Counted from the stretch's first letter, positions 1-12,360 are shown. The stretch: DNA of 64,000 nucleotides from Monodelphis domestica (GCF_027887165.1 NC_077228.1:422237207-422301206); one strand, 5' to 3'. Numbers and translations: made by a program. The notes: a model not told the origin generated them from the sequence alone.

Positions 1-837
1 ACAATAGGAGGAAGAAAGGAATTAGAGATAGAGAGAGAGAAAAAGGGAGAGAAAGGAATAGGGCTTAAATACCCCTTCTGTTTAGGCTGGGCCAAAAGGC
101 GCAAGCCCTTAGATAGCTGGGGCAAAGAAAGGAGATCAGTCCCTATTACTCACGTGACCAAAATGGAGAAACAGTCTCAGAGGCCCCCACCTTCAGCTTC
201 CTTCAGAGCAAGCTTCTCAAAGTACACTGCCACCACTCCGATCAACTCCTCAACCCCCCTCGAGTCTTCAGACCCCCCTGATCTTTAAGGAAACCATCCA
301 AGTTGCCTCCCCTCAGTTCTCACATCTACCAATCACTGTCCATCAATTTCCCTGTGCCAATGGAGGCTCTAGCTTAACCCAGGACCGCCCAGAGGCTTTG
401 CACATGTCTCTTTGAAGGTCATATTTTCAAATGATTAAATCTTTGCTCCTTTGCTACAGCCCTTTCTAAATCCTGTTAACCTGAGTAGGGTAGAGATTGG
501 AATAATTAAATTTTGATCTAGGCTGCAGCCCTTACTCAATCCTGTTAGGACTGAATAGGGTGGAGATTGATTCCAAGTATCTCCATTGTATCAATTCTAA
601 AATCAATCATGACTCAAAGAAATTCCTGTTCTATGCTTAAGCATAGGTCAAAGTCCTTTCCATTGTTCAGCAAAAGGTTTCTGTCCTAAAGTAATCTTAA
701 GAAGGGAAGAGAAGGAACCTCCCATGCCAATGGGGTTCCCATTCCAATAGACTATCAGTAAGAAATTTTCCAAGTATGAAATATCCCAATGGTGAAATTT
801 CCAACATGTATAAGTCTAAGGAATTTTGAGGTTTACA
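1..837 (-). mobile_element. Partial solo LTR of an endogenous retrovirus (family 1), cut by the window edge
   Basis: This stretch is a close relative, by eye above 90% identical, of the LTR at 7836-8813 and has the same orientation. The retroviral 5' end is on the right, where the plus strand reads ...gaggtttaca, so the minus strand begins TGTAAACC. The U5 side lies beyond base 1. Neighbouring sequence to the right is not retroviral, so this is read as a solo LTR rather than half of a nearby provirus. It is a fossil and no coding capacity is claimed. Confidence 0.75.
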
Positions 838-963
838 AATTACAGGAATATGTTAGCAGAGATGCAAAATAAGATATAAAACTAATAAATAACATATCAA
901 ACTAAGCTTCAAATGGGTGAGCTTAATGTAAAAGTCCATGTCATTAAAAACAACATTTGGAGA

Positions 964-1170
964 GCGGAAGCTGGGTGATTCAGTGAATTGAGAGCAAGGC
1001 CAAGAGATGGGAGGTACTGGGTTCAAATCTGACCTCAAACACTCCCTAGCTGTGTGACCCTGGGCAAGTCACTTAACCCCCATTGCCTAGCCCTTACTAC
1101 TCTTCTGCCTTGGAACCAATACCCAATATTGATTCTAAGACTGAAGGTAAGGGTTTAAAAAAAAACAGTT
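964..1170 (+). mobile_element. Marsupial tRNA/CORE-type SINE
   Basis: The copy runs from a GCTGGGTG..TCAGTG head, through the core with GTGTGACCCTGGGCAAGTCA, to a tail-side GAAGGTAAGGGTTT and a short A-run. The same body recurs at about 16.3, 18.2, 35.8, 51.2 and 58.3 kb. I recognise it as the abundant marsupial SINE (MAR1/WSINE-like); the exact subfamily is not assigned. Confidence 0.85.
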
Positions 1171-1559
1171 GAGGAAAAAAAAAACAGAGGAAGAATTAGC
1201 TCTTAAATCTATGGTTTAATAGAAAATTCATCACCAAAAAAAAGGAATAGAAGCTATTGCAAAAGTCAAAATAAACACTTTTTTGTGCATAAACAAAATG
1301 AATATTACTAGAATAAGAAAAGAGAGCCTAATCTTCACATTAATTATTTCTAATAAGCATCTGATATCCAAGATACTTAGGAAATTGATACTAATTCCTA
1401 AGACCAAGAGCCATTCTCTAAGACAGATGGATGTAGAGAGGCCAAGTACAAAACTAGTGAAGTAGTCCCATGTGAGAGATTATGAGGATTTGAACTAGAG
1501 TGCTGAGTCATGTGAGTAATGACAAGGGAGATATGACTTCATTTATTCAAACATTTACT

Positions 1560-3570
1560 AAAGCACTTTCTAGTCAAGAGTGGCAAATAATTTGATTTGA
1601 CTCAGTTATAATTTCATCCATTAAAAGGTAGAGAAATTTATGCAGGGAAATTCTATTCTGGATCTGGTTCTCATTAAAGGAAACTAGTTATTGGGGTAGA
1701 AATGACAGAAATATATGACAGCTCCTTTCTAGAGTCTGTGATAGAAAATGCAAGCATAGATTGAAATGTACCCTAAATTTTGAGAATTTCAAAGTTCAGA
1801 GGAAATGTAGGTTGGGACTCATGGAGTAAAATGATTCAGATCAGTCAGATTAGGAAGACTGCATAATGCTCAAGAATGATATTTTGAAGACACAAAGAGA
1901 ACAAATCAATTCCAATGAGGAGGGCAAGTGGAATTTGTCTGAAGATACTGATGTGAATACAAAAAACTCAATAACCAAAGAAGATTTTTTTAAAAAATGT
2001 ACAGAAGATGGGAACCATGAGGGAACTCAGGTAATGAAACTTGTCTCAGCTAAATCAACCCAAGGTGTCCTCAGATCCTTGAATGCTCTTCTCCTGCTTA
2101 ATGACTATGTAATTCTTTTGTCTATGATTGAATGATCTTCAAGAATCTCATTGTGTTCCAATATCAAACATTAAGAACTAGGGAACATCTCACATTATTC
2201 TTGTGATAAAATGAAGATATGTAGATTAAACAATAATATAATTAGGCAGATTTAAAACTTATTAAATCAACAGACTCAAATAAAAGTCATTAATAGTTCA
2301 ATGTCAGTATGACAGGAGGTCTCCAATGAAGTAACCCCTAAAGATCTATACTTGGCCTTGTGATGTTTAGCAGTTTTATCAATGACATGAATAAAGATTT
2401 AAATGCTCATAAGATTTTTTTCATGACATAAAGCTGGAGGGAATAATAACATGCTGGATGATAGTCATGACCCTAAAAATCTTGAAGGTCACACTTGTAG
2501 TTCACAGGATACATTTGTGGTTTTCTAAGTCAATCCCATAGTGATCTGTTTCTATTCAAGTTTGATATCATCTGTCTCGATCAATAAGCTGAATCTAATA
2601 AAATGAAATTCAGTAGGGATAAATGTAAATTTTTACACATGAATACAAAAAATCAGATTCATAAGTACAGGATAAAGGAGGCATAGTAGAGGTTTTAACT
2701 TTAAGTTCAATATGAATTAATAATTTGACGAGTCAATAAATAAGAAAGCTAATGAAATCAGATGAGGAGACATATTAAGAAAAGCATAGCATCCAGGAAT
2801 AGGGATATAGTTACAGTGTACTCTGCCCTGAAGCATCATATTGCATTCTGGGCACCCCAGATTAAGGTAAACATTGATAAACTGGAGAGTGTTCAGAGGA
2901 CAACCAAGGCCTTGAACAAAAGGTCTTGAGTCTATTTTATATAAATAGTAGTGCACTGGAGCTTGCTCATACTACCTAAAGAGATCCAATTGTTAAAATT
3001 TCATTGTAAGCATTTATACCTTGAAAACTGGCAAATGCCATAAATCAGAGTTTGATTTATTCTTTTGTTGACTGTCTAGGCTTTAAAAAGTTATAGAGAA
3101 AATGTTAATAATGTAGATTAAATGTTAAAGTGTGTTATACACACATTTTTTCTTGACAGTTTTTAAACATTTACCAGAGCAACACTGCAAATAAAGATTA
3201 ATTGAACTGAGGTTGTTTAGCTCAGAGAAGAAAAGGTTCAGGGAAAATACTAATGATAGCTATCTTCAAATCTATAAAGGCTGTCATATGTCATGTTCTG
3301 TTTGGCCCCAGAGAGCAAAACCAGGAGCAATGTGTAGAGAAGTCAGAGACAAATTAGGCTTGGTGTTAGGGGGGAAATCCTAACAATTAGAGCTATTCAA
3401 AAGTGGAATGGAATGCCTCAAAAAACCTTGAGTTCTTCCTCTCTGAACAACTTCAATGATAGGCTGGGTGACTACCTGTCAAGTATGATACAGTAGGGGT
3501 AGTTTGGGGGTCTGAGTTAGATGAGATACTTGCTGAGATCTCTGAAATAAAATTCTATGAATGCATAATT
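1560..3570 (+). mobile_element. Degenerate CR1/L3-type LINE, 3' half
   Basis: The region follows the CR1/L3 layout in sense orientation. A reverse-transcriptase remnant, including an 'INDM' Asn-Asp motif near 2380, is followed by the 'GACACAAAGCTGGAGG'-like stretch. Then comes the C-terminal region with 'CTCTGCCCTGA' and 'CTGGGCACC', and the classic 3' block 'TTTAGCTCAGAGAAGA...CTAACAATTAGAGC'. The 89-residue open frame at 1866-2135 fits the decayed ORF2 and is not a host gene. The element is old and heavily mutated. The left border is uncertain. Confidence 0.6.
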
Positions 3571-3847
3571 CTTGGTTTGGGGAGATAGTGTGGAAGTAGA
3601 ATAGATAAGACTTAGCAAGTGATCAGATGTGTAGGATAAAGGAAAGAGAGAATGAAGAATCAAGGATGATTGCGATGTTGAAAACCTGACTAGAAGGATG
3701 ATGTTGTCCTTAACAAAAACAAAAGTTAGGCAGATGGATGGGTTTGGGAGGAAAGAATTATGTTATGTTTTGTACATGTTGAGTTTAAGTTGCCCAATTA
3801 AGTTCCACCAGTTTAAAAGGCTCAAGAGGCAATGGGTAATTTGGGAC

Positions 3848-3850
<3 letters not shown>

Positions 3851-3923
<73 letters not shown>
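3851..3923. repeat. (AG)n microsatellite
   Basis: About 36 uninterrupted AG units. It produces a spurious Arg-Glu repeat frame on the plus strand, which is not a gene. Confidence 0.97.
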
Positions 3924-3926
<3 letters not shown>

Positions 3927-4184
3927 CTAGGGATGACTATCTTGGAGTCATCTCCCTAGATCGAGACCATTCTTTTTCTAACTTCAACTCTATTTCTAAC
4001 CCTAATTTCATTTTTAATCCTAGCAAACTCTTGGTAACTTTACAAATGCAGATTTAGTTGAATTATGAGAGAACTTGCTAAATGAATGACAAGAGAGAAA
4101 GTGGAAAAGGCTAAATCTGACAACTTTTTCTTGGAGTTTTGTTAAAAGAGATCTAGGATAATCTAGATAAATGGTTTTTATAAG

Positions 4185-5110
4185 AAGAAAAACAAATGAT
4201 AAGCAGCCATATGAAAAAATGCTCCAAATCTCTAATAGTAAGATAAATTGCCGATTAAAACAATTCTGAGATTTCATTTTACGTTCATCAAATTATCAAA
4301 TATATAAAAGCCAGAACTAGTCAATGTTGAAGAAGCTATCAGAAGACAGACACACTAATATACTTGGTGGTGGAACTGTGGATTATTCTGTTTGGAACTA
4401 TTAAAAAAAAAAGTAATTCAATCATTTATTATCATTGACTCAATATTACCACTCCTTGGCCCTTGAGGATAGGGGCCATATCTGTGATTTCCTTGGTATA
4501 GAAAGCTCTTGATGACGAACTTCATCTACCAATGTAGGTGAGCCCTTTTTCTACAATTTAGTCTTAGAAATTTGCTTAGAACCTGAGAGTTTAAGTGACT
4601 TGCCCAGTCATATAGCAAATGTGTATTAAAGGCCAGAATTAATATAGATAGTCTTCATGCCAGCTCTCTCTCTCTCTCTCTCCACAAGCCAGATTGCCTC
4701 TCATCCTAGATATATATTCCAAGAAAATAAAAAAGTCTTATGCCAAACCACTTCTAGCAGCACTTTTTATGTTGGCAAAAAAAAACAAACCTAGAAATAC
4801 AATGAGTACCTGTCAATTATAGAGAGGCTGAAGAAACAGTGGTATTATGGGAACAATAGAATATTATTGTGCCATAAAAAACAGTAAATAAAATTTAGTT
4901 ACTTGGGAGGACCTATGTGAACTGATTCAAGATGAAGTAAGCAAAACCAAGAGAAAAACCACATAAATAAGAGTTCTTTTATGTATAATCACTATTCAGA
5001 TAGCAAATTTTAAAATCAATTCAAGGAAAACATGAGATATTAGAACTCTGATATGATCATGGTCAATATGGTCAATGATTATAGTCAATATGTCAATGGT
5101 AATGCTTCTG
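4185..5110 (+). mobile_element. Old L1 3'-end relic, interrupted
   Basis: Bases 4190-4420 resemble the end of L1 ORF2 and the junction that follows it (CCATATGAAAAAATGCTCC, then GGTGGTGGAACTGTGGA). Bases 4725-5000 resume in the downstream 3' region with the AATATTATTGTGCCATAA and AAGTAAGCAAAACCAAGAG blocks. The intervening 4440-4700 looks like a MIR/L2-type fragment plus a short TC run at 4664-4682. Assignment is from recalled marsupial L1 3' ends; borders are approximate. Confidence 0.5.
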
Positions 5111-5209
5111 TATTGGAAGGGAGGGTTATTATTGTGGTAGTGGTGTGGTGATGAAGGATTACAGTGAAACAAGTTTCTAAAAAGCAACCATAAAAAGTAA
5201 AAGAAGTAA

Positions 5210-5455
5210 CTAGCTGATAATAAAGTGCTAGACATGGAGGAAGACATGAGTTCAAATCTAATCTTAGCCACTTTCTTGTAAGTCTAAGCTTCTTAACTTG
5301 TCTTGGATTCCTCAGTTGTAAAATGGGGTTAATAATAGCACTTATCTTATAGGGTTCTTATGAGGATCAAAGAAGATAACATTTATAAAGTTCTTTGTAA
5401 ACCATCAAGTGCTATATAAATGCTAGTTATTATTATTGCTATTAAAAAGAAATCT
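5210..5455 (+). mobile_element. MIR/CORE-SINE copy with A/T-rich tail
   Basis: It contains the block 'TCAGTTGTAAAATGGGGTTAATAATAGCAC', then 'GGATCAAAGAAGATAACAT' and ends in 'AAATGCTAGTTATTATTATT'. This is the common 3' half of therian MIR-like SINEs. Confidence 0.7.
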
Positions 5456-6480
5456 ATTGAGAATGATCATCCTAGACCAGGTGTTAGATATCCCAATATG
5501 TGCCAAAGATGGCACAATGACATATGATCAATATTCTGACACACCGGTAAGGTGTTCCCACTATGCTCTTCTTTCTCATCATCAGCGACAGACTGACAGC
5601 TCTGATACCCATTCAGAAGTGGCAAGAACAAAATTATTGTGTATCTAGAAGAGGACAAAATTATTGTGTATCTAGAAGAGGATGATAGGGAGTGGAGTAG
5701 AGGGTGGCAGGAACAGACATCATGCTATTGAGAACCTGTTAGAAGATTTTGTGTTTACCTTGAAGATGAAAGGTGAGAAAAAAAAAAGAATAGCTGTCAT
5801 TCAGGGTCTGAATAATAACTATGTAGAGGAAGGATTAAATTTATCCAGTTTGTCTCCAAAGGTGATGAAGTAATGATCAATGGGTAGAATTTGCAGACTC
5901 CAGTTCAATGTGAAGGAAATTTTAACAATTAGACCAATCAATAAATAGAATAGGTCACTTCAGTAGGTAGCATTCCATTCACTGAAGTCTATCATGAATG
6001 GATGGAAATATAGAAAGAATTCATGTTTTGGTAGTGACGAGTACAATTCTATGCAAACTCATAACCAGAAATTTTTGTCCCAGGTCCAGCAACACAAATC
6101 ATTGCTGGTATAAGCAACATGAAAAATATTCTCAGTTGATGGAGGGTTGAGACATGAGAAGCCACTATTCCATGGTGGGGAAAAAGACCTCAAGATGCAA
6201 TGAGACTTCTACTGAGGAGGTTACCTACACCCCACCCAAAAGGAATCAAGTTATTTTGTAGCATTCTATATATGTCCTTTTTTAATATATAATTAGGTAA
6301 TTACTGTAGTCATTGCTTCACACCTGGCATTCAAGAACTCTGATTATTAGGAGTGGAGAGAGGGTGGAGTGACAACCCTTACAACAGATATTTTGGGAAG
6401 GGAACTAAAAGATACTTTGAAGCCTTCCCTCCCCATCCCCACCCCTTCAGAAAACAAAAAAACAAACAACCCTCAAAGTA
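5456..6480. other. Unassigned intergenic DNA
   Basis: I see no gene, RNA or recognisable repeat. Short open frames (at most 70 codons) have no features of real proteins. A 31-bp direct repeat, GACAAAATTATTGTGTATCT and what follows, lies in tandem near 5626-5685. Confidence 0.5.
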
Positions 6481-6539
6481 TCATGTTAGAGTTGGAAGGA
6501 CCTTAAGGTTACTCTAGTGCAATTCCTTAATATTTCAGT

Positions 6540-7835
6540 CACCAATGGTTACTAATGATCTTGTAATTGCAAAGGCTAATGGCCTTTGTCCATTCTTCCT
6601 GTCATCTCCATAGCCTTTGACATTATTGGTCACTCATTTCTAACTGGTGATCTCTTCTGTTTTTGGGACAGCACTATCTCCTGGTTCTCCTCCTATCTAT
6701 CTGACCCCTTCTCAGTCTTCTTTTCTGCATTTTCATCCAGGACTTGCCCCCTAATCATGAATGGTCCACAGGGCTGTGTGCTGATCTATTTTCTTCCTTT
6801 ATACTTTCACTTAGTGATCTCATCAACTCTCATGGATTCTATGAAGATGAGTCCTAAATCAATTTTCTAGTCCTAACCTCTGTTGACCTCCAGCAGTCTT
6901 ACATCTCCAACTGTCTTTTAAACATCTCAAACCAGATGTCCTATAGACATCTTAAACTAAACATATCTAAGTAAGTTCCTTATCTTCTGCCTCCCCTCCA
7001 AACTTTCCTATTATCGGTTAGGACATTACTATCCTCTCAGTCACTCAGGCCTGCAACGTAAGCATGATCCTTAATTCCTCAGTGTCCCTCACATTCTATA
7101 TCTAAATTGTTGCCAAGACCCACCAATTTTACTTTTGTTACATATCTCAAATATATGTGTGTATATATATATATATATCCTTCTCTCCTGTTATTGCCAC
7201 CACCCTGATATAGACTCTTATCACCACTTACATATTGCTACTGCAATAGCCTCCTGATTGGTTTCACTACCATGTCATTCCCTACTCTAGTTTATCCTCC
7301 ATTGTGCTGTAAGAAGAAATCTTCCTTTGACTATGTCATTCCCTTTTCAATAAACTCCAATGGCTGGTTATTTATCTCCAGAATTGATTATGAAATTTTA
7401 TTTAGCATTAAAAGCCTTTCATAACACGTCATGTCCTCTATTCACCCTCCTCCCATCCCTTCCCACTTTTCTTATAATTCACCAATCATACTCTCCAATG
7501 TAGTGACACTGACCTCCTTCCCATTTCTAGAACATGATGTTCCATTTCCTGACTTCAGGCATTTTCACTGACTGGCTCCCATGCATGAAACGCCCTCCCT
7601 TCTCATTTCCTAGCTAAAATCCTACCTTCAGCAAGAAGTCTCTCTTAATGCCTCTGTATTCTACTGTTTTTCCTCTGTCATTTGCTATTTATCTTCTATA
7701 TAGCTTATTCATTAGTAGTTGTTTGTATGTTATCCTTCTTATTAAATTGTAAGTCCCTTTAAAGGAAGTGCTGTCTTTTGCCTTTCTTTGTAGTCCCAGT
7801 GCTTAGCACAGTACCTGGCACATAGTAGACACTTA
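6540..7835 (+). mobile_element. L2 LINE, 3' portion, interrupted by an LTR
   Basis: The sense-strand order matches L2: 'GACAGCACTATCTCCTGGTTCTCC', 'CAGGGCTGTGTGCTGATC', 'CTACTGCAATAGCCTCCTGATTGG', 'CAATAAACTCCAATGGCTGG', and the 3' end 'CCCAGTGCTTAGCACAGTACCTGGCACATAGTAG'. The L2 tail stops at the LTR beginning at 7836 and continues after it (TTAATAGATATTTGTTAATTG at about 8815-8835), so the LTR landed inside the L2 tail. The open frame at 6586-6870 is part of the decayed L2 ORF. Confidence 0.85.
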
Positions 7836-8813
7836 TGTTACAAGGGAATCACTTTAAAAGACTGATATATATATTAATTTAAGGTCGCCAAGGAATCAGC
7901 TATGTAATTCCTAAATGAAAAACTCAAGTCAGCCGTCAGCCTTTTTTGGAGTTTAATTACAATAGGAGTAAGAAAGGAATTAGAGATATAGAGAGAGAGA
8001 GAGAGAGAAAAGGGGAGAGAAGGGAATAGGGCTTAAATACCCCTTCTGTTTAGGCTGGGCCAAAAGGCCCAAGCCCTTAGATAGCTGGGGCAAAGAAAAG
8101 AGATCAGTCCCTATTACTCACGTGTCCAAAATGGAGAAACAGTCTCAGAGGCCCCCACCTTCAGCTTCCTTCAGAGCAAGCTTCCTCAGAGCCCAGGAAC
8201 CACACCGCTCAAAAACTCCACCACCACCTCCTCGAGTCTCCAGACCCTCTCATCTTCAAGGAAACCATCCAAGTTGCCTCCCCTCAGTCCTCACATCTAC
8301 CAATCACTCTTCATCAATTTCCCTGTCAATGGAGGCTCTCGCTTAACCCAGGACCGCCCAGAGGTTTCTGGCTTTTGCACATGTCTGTTGAAGGTCATAT
8401 TTTCAAATGATTAAATCTATACTCCTTTGCTACAGCCCTTTCTAAATCCTGTTAACTTGAGTATGGTAGAGATTGGAATAATTAAATTTTGATCTAGGCT
8501 GCAGCCCTTACTCAATCCTATTAGGACTGAATAGGGTGGAGATTTATTCCAAGTATCTCCATTGTATCAATTCTAAAATCAATCAAGACTCAAAGAAATT
8601 CCTGTTCTATGCTCAAGCATAGGTCAAAGTCCTTTCCATTGTTCAGCAAAGGGTTTCTGTCCTAAAGTAATCTTAAGAAGGGAAGAGAAGGAACCTCCCA
8701 TGCCAATGGGGTTCCCATTCCAATAGACTATCAGTAAGAAATTTTCCAAGTATGAAATATCCCAATGGTGAAATTACCAACATTTATAAGTCTAAGGAAA
8801 TTTGAGGTTTACA
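7836..8813 (-). mobile_element. Solo LTR of family 1, inserted in an L2 tail
   Basis: It is about 978 bp, bounded by TG (plus-strand left) and CA (right), in minus orientation. The L2 on its left resumes on its right. The 4-bp flanks are CTTA and ATTA, compatible with a worn 4-bp target duplication typical of class I endogenous retroviruses. It is a close match to 1-837. There is a GA-rich run at about 7988-8008. It is a fossil and carries no gene. Confidence 0.85.
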
Positions 8814-8849
8814 ATTAATAGATATTTGTTAATTGAAAAGTTAACTAAG

Positions 8850-9485
8850 ACCCCAGAGGAGAAAAATGACTTGCCCAAAATTATGGAAAAAACTTAAATC
8901 AATTGTTACTGAAATTGAGGGATGGAGGAAGGGGAAAACTGAATTTATTAAATAGAGCATAATAGTTAAATAAAGACTAAGATAGTGGAGGATCTTGAAC
9001 ATCAGGATGAAGAGCTTTTTTTCTTCTATAGGGGAAAAGATGCTTCATGTAGAGGCCAAAGTCTGCCTTGGTGACCCAAATTCCAGCTATGCTTATGCTA
9101 TATGTTAGCAATAGGATCTTGGTCATGTCAAGAACCTTGGACTTCTCAACATCCCCATGCAAATTCTTGACTTTCAGACAAACTGTCAAATTAAAAGAAT
9201 TGGAAGGAAAGAAAAAAAGAATTTGGAAGGTCCATGAGTTGATTTCCTCCTGCTTCCCAGAGATTAGTCACTGAATGTTTTTGAGTGAGTGACATAATCT
9301 AATTTGTACATTACAAGGTTGGATTTGTGAGGGGATATCACTGGAGGCAGGAAGACCTATAAAATAAAAAAGGTCTGAGCTAAGAAAGAAGTAGAATCAA
9401 GATTTGGCAACTGTTTGAATGTGGTAGGTGAAGGGAGGATAAAGAGTGAAAGGTCAAACAAAAGTTTTGAGTCTGGATGGCTGTG
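8850..9485. other. Unassigned intergenic DNA
   Basis: No repeat or gene is recognised. Overlapping frames on both strands here are under 71 codons and look random. Confidence 0.5.
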
Positions 9486-9500
9486 AAAATACTATCCTCA

Positions 9501-9896
9501 CTGATACACTGTGGTACAATTGAATGTAATGGACTTCTCTAGTAGTAGCAATGCAATGATCCAGAACAATTCAGAGGGATTTATGAGAAAGAACACTATC
9601 TACATCCAAAGGAAGAACTGTGGGAGCAGAAACACAGAAGAAAAACAACTGCTTGATCACATGGGTTGATGGGGATATGATTGGGGATATAAACTCTAAA
9701 TGATCACCCTAATACAAACATCAACAATATGGAAATAAGTTTTGATCAAAGTCACATGTAAAACCCAGCGGAATTGCACGTTGGCTACAGGAGGGTGTAG
9801 GGGAAGGGGAGGGAAAGTGCATGACTCTTGTAATCAAGGAAAAATATTCTAAATTGACTAATTAAATAAAATTTTCAAAAAAAAAAGAAATGAAAA
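9501..9896 (+). mobile_element. 3'-truncated L1 (3'UTR and poly-A) with target duplications
   Basis: This is a young-looking marsupial L1 3' end. It starts near CTGATACACTGTGGTACAAT, includes 'GGAAGAACTGTGGGAGCAGAAACACAGAAGAAAAACA' blocks, and ends with AATAAAATTTTC and an A-rich tail. It is flanked by perfect 15-bp target-site duplications, AAAATACTATCCTCA, at 9486-9500 and 9897-9911. These show target-primed insertion and fix both borders. Confidence 0.93.
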
Positions 9897-9911
9897 AAAA
9901 TACTATCCTCA

Positions 9912-11255
9912 ATAGAAATAAGGAAGTTAGGAATGAGATATTTGGGTGGGTGGGGCTTTGGAGACCAGAACTCATAATGAATTCAAATCAAGACAAAAAA
10001 ATTTTTTTTCCATTAAAAACTGGAAACACAGTAAAGAATCTTCTTTCTCCAGACACTTTTGGTTGGAGTCATTTCAACCTGAACAAGAATGAAATTCCAT
10101 AAGTGCTCATGGACTTGACTGGTACTGAGTTGCCAGGTCCTCTATGAGACAAGTTTTTTTTACATATCATATAAACAAGAATAATATAAAAACCCAAAGA
10201 CAGTCATTTCTCCCAAGTTGGCAATAATTCATATTTTAGAGTTCATGTTAGTGTAGCATTTCTATTAGTGTTATCTGCTGACCTCCTGTGTTTGGAGAGA
10301 AAAATGCTAACATGCTAGTCAAAAAATTACTGGTTCAAAAGATCAACTTACATTTAATTTTCACATATTTTATATTAACTTTTAAAGAATAGCTTTTGCT
10401 CTCCCTTTAACCGCCTTTTAATCTAACACATATCATTAGATTTTTGAAGTTAAAAGTAAATGTAAAACTGAACAAGACAGACAGTATATTTCCTCCTCAA
10501 TTAGTTATTCATCACTATATCCTGGCAGTGCTTGGAAACTATCTATACCTAGGAGTCTCCCTACTATGCCTAGCATCCAGGAACTAGATATTTCCAAATT
10601 CTTTGGCCCAAACTCTTCCCTGATCTTACAATCTTTGTAAAACTACAGACTATTAAAGATAAAAGATGAGAACTACTCAAGGCCTTGACCAACCAAATCT
10701 TACCTTTCTTCATTTGGATAATTTTCTCAGATCTGAAGTATGTGCCACTAATTTAGAATTTTGCATTATCTTTTTATCTTCAGCTTAACATGCCACTGAG
10801 AGGTCAGAGACAAAATCTTTTACCTCTTTAAATTCTCTTCAGTTGCCCTCAAGAGAATAGCAGAAATTGGCTGTAATGTTTTGTAAACAAACTCACCTTA
10901 CAATAAAGAAAGGAAGGCTGGGACCTGTGCTCATTTGTGTCACCTAATTTATGTCAAAATATAAATAAGCTATCCTGTAGACAGAAAGCCAAAATCCCAA
11001 GGAAAACAAATGCCCAACAGCATTTCTCAGAAAGAACAGGAGCAGAAATGTGAAAGATAAGTGTTCTGTAGTAATCAAGGACTTCATACTATTGTTTGGA
11101 CAAAACTGGAGGCAGAACTTTGGTCCAAGTACTCAAAAGAGCATGAATCAAGTCACCTTCCCACCCCAGGAACTAAATCAAGGGGAGGAGAGAGAAAAAG
11201 CCTTGGAATGACACAAGTAAACCTCAATAAGAAACACTGGTGTTACTAGCTTCCA
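9912..11255. other. Unassigned AT-rich intergenic DNA
   Basis: No gene or clear repeat is recognised. It lies downstream (3') of SF3B5 copy 1. The open frames at 9890-10102 and 11061-11249 lack any familiar motif. Confidence 0.5.
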
Positions 11256-11258
11256 AAG

Positions 11259-11430
11259 ATAGTGGTAAAAGCACTGGATTTGGAGTCCTAGGACCTGGGT
11301 TCAAACAAATTATGACTGATGAATAAGTAATTTCTTGACAAGGCCTCAATGGTATAGCCTGAAATGTGAAAATGTGGTAATGGGACTAGATGACTTCTAA
11401 GAATACTTTTCAAGCTTTCAATCCTATTAT
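11259..11430 (+). mobile_element. MIR-like SINE fragment
   Basis: Contains 'AAGCACTGGATTTGGAGTCCTAGGACCTGGGTTCAAA' followed by a worn 'CTAGATGACTTCTAAG' tail, as in MIR copies. It ends about 85 bp beyond the candidate poly-A signal of SF3B5 copy 1. Confidence 0.65.
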
Positions 11431-11533
11431 CTTCAGCTTTGGGTAAGTATAAACCACCCTGTGTGTCACCCATTTGCCAGTCTCCCTCGTTCCCAACAAA
11501 TATACTCTTACACGTTTGATTACTCAACAAAAT

Positions 11534-11539
11534 TTTAAT
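11534..11539 (-). terminator. Candidate polyadenylation signal of SF3B5 copy 1
   Basis: The minus strand reads ATTAAA within an A/T-rich run, about 310 bases past the stop codon of SF3B5 copy 1. This would give a short 3'UTR. It is an inference from motif and position only. Confidence 0.4.
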
Positions 11540-11845
11540 TTTATGAGGAGAAGAAAAACACACCAAAATCCAAACACAAGTTTTCAAGTTAATCTCCCTC
11601 TCCGGAGTCGTTGTCCGGGCACTCTCCAGCATTGGTGACACCCCATAATCACAGTCCCTGGGCTCTTAACAGCCAAATAGGTCCAGCAGAGGAACAGTGG
11701 CAGCAGCAGGACAACGCTGCCTTTTGTCGTGGAACAGAGATCAGCCCAGGCCTAGCGGGGTTCAGTCCTCGCGAAGCGGGAAATCAAAAAGAGCGGACGT
11801 CTGCGCCAGGGGCATAACCAGAGGGGTTGGGGGGGGCCTGGGGGC

Positions 11846-12106
11846 TCAGTTCTCCTCGGGCTTGTCAGCCGGCGGACCGCAGGGCTGCAGCATCTTCTCC
11901 ATCAAGTTGAAGCGCACGCGCGCTTTGCTCTCGTTCTCTGCGATGGCGAAGTAGTTGAGGAGGTCGAAGTGGCCCATGTAGGAGCAGTACGAGTCGCGGT
12001 GCTGGTTCACCAGCCATTCCCACTTGGTGGTGTCGGCGTGGCCGGTGCCGATGTACTTGGACTGCAGATGCTCCAGCTGGCTGTGGATGGTGTACCGGTC
12101 CGTCAT
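11846..12106 (-). CDS. SF3B5: Splicing factor 3b subunit 5, copy 1
   Basis: An intact single-exon gene of 86 codons plus TGA, starting MTDRYTIHSQ and ending PADKPEEN. The length and, from memory, every residue match mammalian SF3B5 (SF3b10/SF3b14b). SF3B5 is a nuclear subunit of SF3b in the U2 snRNP; it contacts SF3B1 and SF3B3 and helps hold the complex that recognises the intron branch point. The start is secure: the frame has a stop seven codons upstream of the ATG, and homology begins at this Met. The gene is intronless in mammals, so lack of introns does not imply a retrocopy. It lies in a CpG-rich island and its promoter is directly upstream (12107-12520). A second copy lies at 30009-30269 with 13 silent differences and no amino-acid change. 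Confidence 0.98.
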   Translation of the reverse strand: MTDRYTIHSQLEHLQSKYIGTGHADTTKWEWLVNQHRDSYCSYMGHFDLLNYFAIAENESKARVRFNLMEKMLQPCGPPADKPEEN

Positions 12107-12360
12107 GGTGGCGCTGCGCTGCTCGTTATTTCAAGAGGCGTACCTCACAATCGCGGCGTTTCCCAAGCTGAGATAGTTCCCGGAACCCCCAGAGAAAGCC
12201 AGAGAGAACCCGAAACTACACTACGGGACCTGGGGCGTCTCAAGCGTTAGACGTCACAGATCGGGACGCTTTCCTAATTGGGTCTTCCCGGAAACCGGAT
12301 GCGGAAGCGGGGGATTGTCTTTATAGACTCGCTCTCAACCGCATTAAAAGCCTTTTCAAA

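Noticed and set aside
3698-4057. 119-codon frame with an Arg-Glu repeat
   Set aside because: It is created by the AG microsatellite and has no coding features on either side.
8122-8346. 74-codon Pro/Ser-rich frame
   Set aside because: It lies wholly inside a solo LTR and is weakly matched by the sister LTR; composition explains it.
1-8813. A full provirus bounded by the two family 1 LTRs
   Set aside because: The interior is L3/CR1, SINE and L2, and L2 continues on both sides of the right LTR.
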